Shown: piece after piece, positions 61,963 through 64,000 of the stretch
Layout of the letters: each line of letters opens with the position of its first letter
How positions within the stretch are numbered: the first letter of the stretch is position 1
NCBI RefSeq assembly: GCF_000377565.1
Contig: NZ_KB898360.1
Span: 175,114 to 239,113, forward strand
Reading direction: 5' to 3'
DNA: 64,000 nt
Origin: Rhizobium sp. 2MFCol3.1
GTDB taxonomy: Bacteria; Pseudomonadota; Alphaproteobacteria; Rhizobiales; Rhizobiaceae
The notes under the pieces: model-generated
Told to the model about the DNA's origin: nothing
Database searches by the model: none
Seen by the model: only the letters and a program-made list of their open reading frames with translations
Translations under genes and position numbers: made by a program

Positions 61963-63486
61963 TTGTTCGATTTCGGCATCATTCCGCCGGCCATGTTCGT
62001 GGGCATGGTCCTTTTCATGCTCTACGGTTTCCCGGTGGCCTTTTCGCTGGCCGCCGTCGGCCTGTTTTTCGGCATCATCGGCGTCGCCATCGGCCATTTC
62101 AGCGAGGCCTTCCTGCAGGCGCTCCCATTGCGCTTCTTCGGCATCGTCTCCAACGATCTCCTGCTCGCCATCCCCTTCTTCACTTTCATGGGCGCCATAT
62201 TGGAGCGCTGCGGCCTGGCGGAAGATCTGCTGGAGGGCATGGGCAAGCTCTTCGGCCGCATCCCCGGCGGCCTTGCCTATGCCGTCATCCTCGTCGGCGC
62301 GGTACTCGGCGCCATCACCGGAACGGTCGCGGCCTCCGTCATCACCATGGGCGTCATCTCGCTGCCCATCATGCTGCGCTACGGCTATAGCCCGAGGCTC
62401 GCCACCGGCGTCATCGCCGCATCCGGCACCATCACCCAGGTCATCCCGCCCTCCCTCGTCCTCGTGGTGCTCGCCGATCAGCTCGGCAAGTCGGTGGGAG
62501 ACATGTATCTCGGCGCCATCGGCCCCTCGATCCTGCAGGTGGCGATCTTCATGATCTACATCCTGATCCTGTCGATCGTGAAGCCGGCCTCCGTGCCGCC
62601 GCTCCCCAAGGAGGTGCGCGGCGATTTCACCTGGGCGCTGCTCTTCAAGGTGCTGTCGGGCATGGTGCCCTCGATCGTGCTGATCTTCCTTGTGCTCGGC
62701 ACCATCTTCATGGGGCTCGCGACCCCGACCGAGGCCGGCGCGCTCGGCGTCGTCGGCGCCATGGCGCTCGCCGCCATGCACCGCCGCCTGACCTGGCCGC
62801 TGATGCAGGAGGCGATGCGCTCCACCATGCACATCACGTCGATGGTGGTGATGATCCTGATCGGCTCCACCTGCTTCAGTCTCGTTTTTCAGGGCATGGA
62901 CGGCTCGCGCTGGATCGAGCACATGCTCTCGGGCATCCCCGGCGGCCCGGTGGGCTTCCTGATCTTCGTCAATATCTTCATCTTCGTGCTCGCCTTCTTC
63001 CTCGATTTCTTCGAGATCGCCTTCATCGTCATCCCGATGCTGGCCCCGGTCGCCTCCGCGCTCGGCATCGACCTGATCTGGTTCGGCGTGCTGATCTGCG
63101 TCAACATGCAGACGAGCTTCATGCACCCGCCCTTCGGCTTCGCGCTCTTCTATCTCCGCTCGATCGCCGACCGCAGCGTCAAGACCTCCGATATCTACAT
63201 GGGTGCCCTGCCCTGGGTCGGCATGCAGCTCATCCTCGTCGCCATCGTGATCTTCTGGCCGCAATCGGTAACCTACTGGCTGAAGAAGGGGCCGGAGGTG
63301 GATCTGAATTCTATCAAGATCGAGGTGCCCGGCTTTGGCGGCAACGGGCTTGGATTACCGCCGATGGGCACCCCACCCGGCATGCCCGGCCTGTCGCTGC
63401 CGCCGATGAATGGCTTGCCGGGGCAACCGCCGGCACAGGTGAAGCCTGCGCAGCCGGATTTGAGCCAGCCGCCGGTGATCAAGTAG
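61963..63486 (+). CDS. TRAP transporter large membrane subunit (DctM-like)
   Basis: 507 residues from TTG 61963 with GGAGGA 7 bases before it. About twelve membrane segments. Family blocks are IPFFTFMGAILERCGLAEDL, GAVLGAITGTVAASVITMG and ATPTEAGALGVVG. The C-terminus after the last helix (residues about 440-507) is a Pro/Gly/Met-rich tail (GLPPMGTPPGMPGL), unusual for DctM. It ends with terminator-free sequence before a palindromic repeat. Confidence 0.9.
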   Translation: MFDFGIIPPAMFVGMVLFMLYGFPVAFSLAAVGLFFGIIGVAIGHFSEAFLQALPLRFFGIVSNDLLLAIPFFTFMGAILERCGLAEDLLEGMGKLFGRIPGGLAYAVILVGAVLGAITGTVAASVITMGVISLPIMLRYGYSPRLATGVIAASGTITQVIPPSLVLVVLADQLGKSVGDMYLGAIGPSILQVAIFMIYILILSIVKPASVPPLPKEVRGDFTWALLFKVLSGMVPSIVLIFLVLGTIFMGLATPTEAGALGVVGAMALAAMHRRLTWPLMQEAMRSTMHITSMVVMILIGSTCFSLVFQGMDGSRWIEHMLSGIPGGPVGFLIFVNIFIFVLAFFLDFFEIAFIVIPMLAPVASALGIDLIWFGVLICVNMQTSFMHPPFGFALFYLRSIADRSVKTSDIYMGALPWVGMQLILVAIVIFWPQSVTYWLKKGPEVDLNSIKIEVPGFGGNGLGLPPMGTPPGMPGLSLPPMNGLPGQPPAQVKPAQPDLSQPPVIK

Positions 63487-63528
63487 GGGTTTCAGTTGGA
63501 TAATGATTTTGGATGGGTGGGAGACCGG

Positions 63529-63627
63529 AGCCCCCTCATCCGACCCTTCGGGCCACCTTCTCCCCGCTGGGGCGAAGGAAAGATGGAGCGAGCGGCCCGC
63601 CAAGAGTCTCTTCTCCCCAGCGGGGAG
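63529..63627 (+). repeat. RIME-like repeat copy 3, truncated by an insertion sequence
   Basis: It starts AGCCCCCTCATCCG and contains the segment AAAGATGGAGCGAGCGGCCC also found in the copy at 40293-40415. In that copy the second hairpin continues with AAGGTGGCGG... to GATGAGGGGGC, but here the sequence breaks after GGGGAG (63627) and turns into the end of an IS110-like element. The missing 3' end of about 33 bases is expected on the other side of the element. Confidence 0.75.
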
Positions 63628-64000
63628 CAACCATGTCTCATCCTTTCACATATTTCGGCGTCCATTCGGTCTGCCTGGTGAGGATTGTGTTGGCGAGAAT
63701 GACGAGTTTTCTGGCCACCGCGATGACCGCGCACAGGTGCTCCTTGCCGTTGCCGCGCAACCGCTTGTAGAAGGCCGCCAGATCCGGATTGTGCCGGCGG
63801 GCGGTGAAGGCGCACATGAACAGGCTCTTGCGCAGCCTTTCGCGACCGCCCTGGATCCTGCGCCTGCCGCGATGCTTGCCGCTGTCGTCATCATAGGGTG
63901 CGACACCGGCAAGAGCGGCGACCTCGTTGCGGCCGGCATGGCCGAGCTCGGGCATGCGGATGACGAGGCAAAGCGCGCTGCGCACCCCGATCCCCTTGAT
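63628..64000 (-). mobile_element. IS110-family insertion sequence, right end (rest beyond window)
   Basis: The transposase stop is 10 bases from the break in the repeat, so the element end is here. IS110 elements have no terminal inverted repeats and use a DEDD/serine transposase with a bridge RNA. The remaining part with the probable bridge-RNA region lies outside the window. Confidence 0.7.
63638..64000 (-). CDS. IS110-family transposase, C-terminal part
   Basis: The window contains 120 residues of the C-terminus with no start. IKGIGVRSALCLVIRMPEL is the HhH-like region before the Transposase_20 domain. AALAGVAPYDDDSGKHRGRR contains the Ser of the Tnp domain in APxxxxSG, and ERLRKSLFMCAFTARRHNPD and EHLCAVIAVARKLVILANT complete the domain. 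Family enzymes insert at a short core with a bridge RNA. No frameshift is visible here. Confidence 0.88.
   Translation of the reverse strand: MKGIGVRSALCLVIRMPELGHAGRNEVAALAGVAPYDDDSGKHRGRRRIQGGRERLRKSLFMCAFTARRHNPDLAAFYKRLRGNGKEHLCAVIAVARKLVILANTILTRQTEWTPKYVKG

Overview
The window looks like chromosomal DNA of an alphaproteobacterium of the Rhizobium/Agrobacterium group, most likely Rhizobium of the leguminosarum/etli type. The evidence is the high GC content, a CpdR-type receiver protein, the gene order glgP-glgB-glgC-glgA-pgm, a soxBDAG sarcosine oxidase operon, two S21 genes, HWE kinase and DUF930/DUF2277/FeeM-type genes, and several copies of palindromic intergenic repeats of the kind seen in rhizobia. 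Species assignment is inference from these features only.

Layout. 1-5.3 kb: the 5' part of an N-formylglutamate amidohydrolase gene, cpdR, a tRNA-Val(GAC) gene with promoter and terminator, and small exported or envelope proteins. 5.7-11 kb: a TerC-related membrane protein (DUF475), two intergenic mosaic repeats, a DUF1801 protein, a frameshifted LysE exporter gene, a divergent NmrA/HxlR pair with a visible palindromic operator, and a dienelactone-hydrolase-like gene. 11-20.6 kb: a tripartite tricarboxylate transporter (tctCBA), a stand-alone receiver, a periplasmic binding protein, an adenylate cyclase with TPRs and a TctD/TctE-like two-component pair. 20.7-28.1 kb: an AbrB-GNAT fusion gene, then three tightly packed genes (transglutaminase-DUF2126, circularly permuted ATP-grasp fused to alpha-E, second transglutaminase). 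These three form a predicted peptide or amide-bond system with no firmly known product. 28.1-30.7 kb: two TadE/G-like surface proteins, visibly less GC-rich than their surroundings, each closed by a similar strong terminator. A third paralogue lies at 50.6-51.8 kb on the other strand.

30.9-42.4 kb is the glycogen locus. GlgC makes ADP-glucose, GlgA elongates, GlgB branches, GlgP degrades, Pgm links glucose-1-P to glucose-6-P, and GlgX debranches. glgX is separated from pgm by two palindromic repeats. 42.5-43.6 kb: a NodN/MaoC-like gene followed by three very small membrane proteins, two of them paralogues. 43.9-49.1 kb: soxB-D-A-G on the minus strand. 49.3-57.4 kb: DUF930, DUF2277 and VOC proteins, the third TadG-like protein, two S21 genes that point away from each other and start with TTG and GTG, a TPR lipoprotein, an FAD oxidoreductase and an HWE histidine kinase. 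57.4-64 kb: a COX4-like small subunit, a FeeM-like N-acyl amino acid synthase gene with a perfect CtrA box in front, a PAS-GGDEF-EAL protein whose GGDEF is degenerate, TRAP transporter dctQM, and at the right edge an IS110-family transposase that appears to have inserted into a palindromic repeat.

The most interesting items are the AbrB-GNAT fusion, the transglutaminase/ATP-grasp/alpha-E cluster, the CtrA-box/FeeM gene, and the IS110 insertion inside a repeat copy. Start codons were chosen from visible Shine-Dalgarno sequences, and where this was uncertain the entry says so. All functions are read from protein sequence without database searches.
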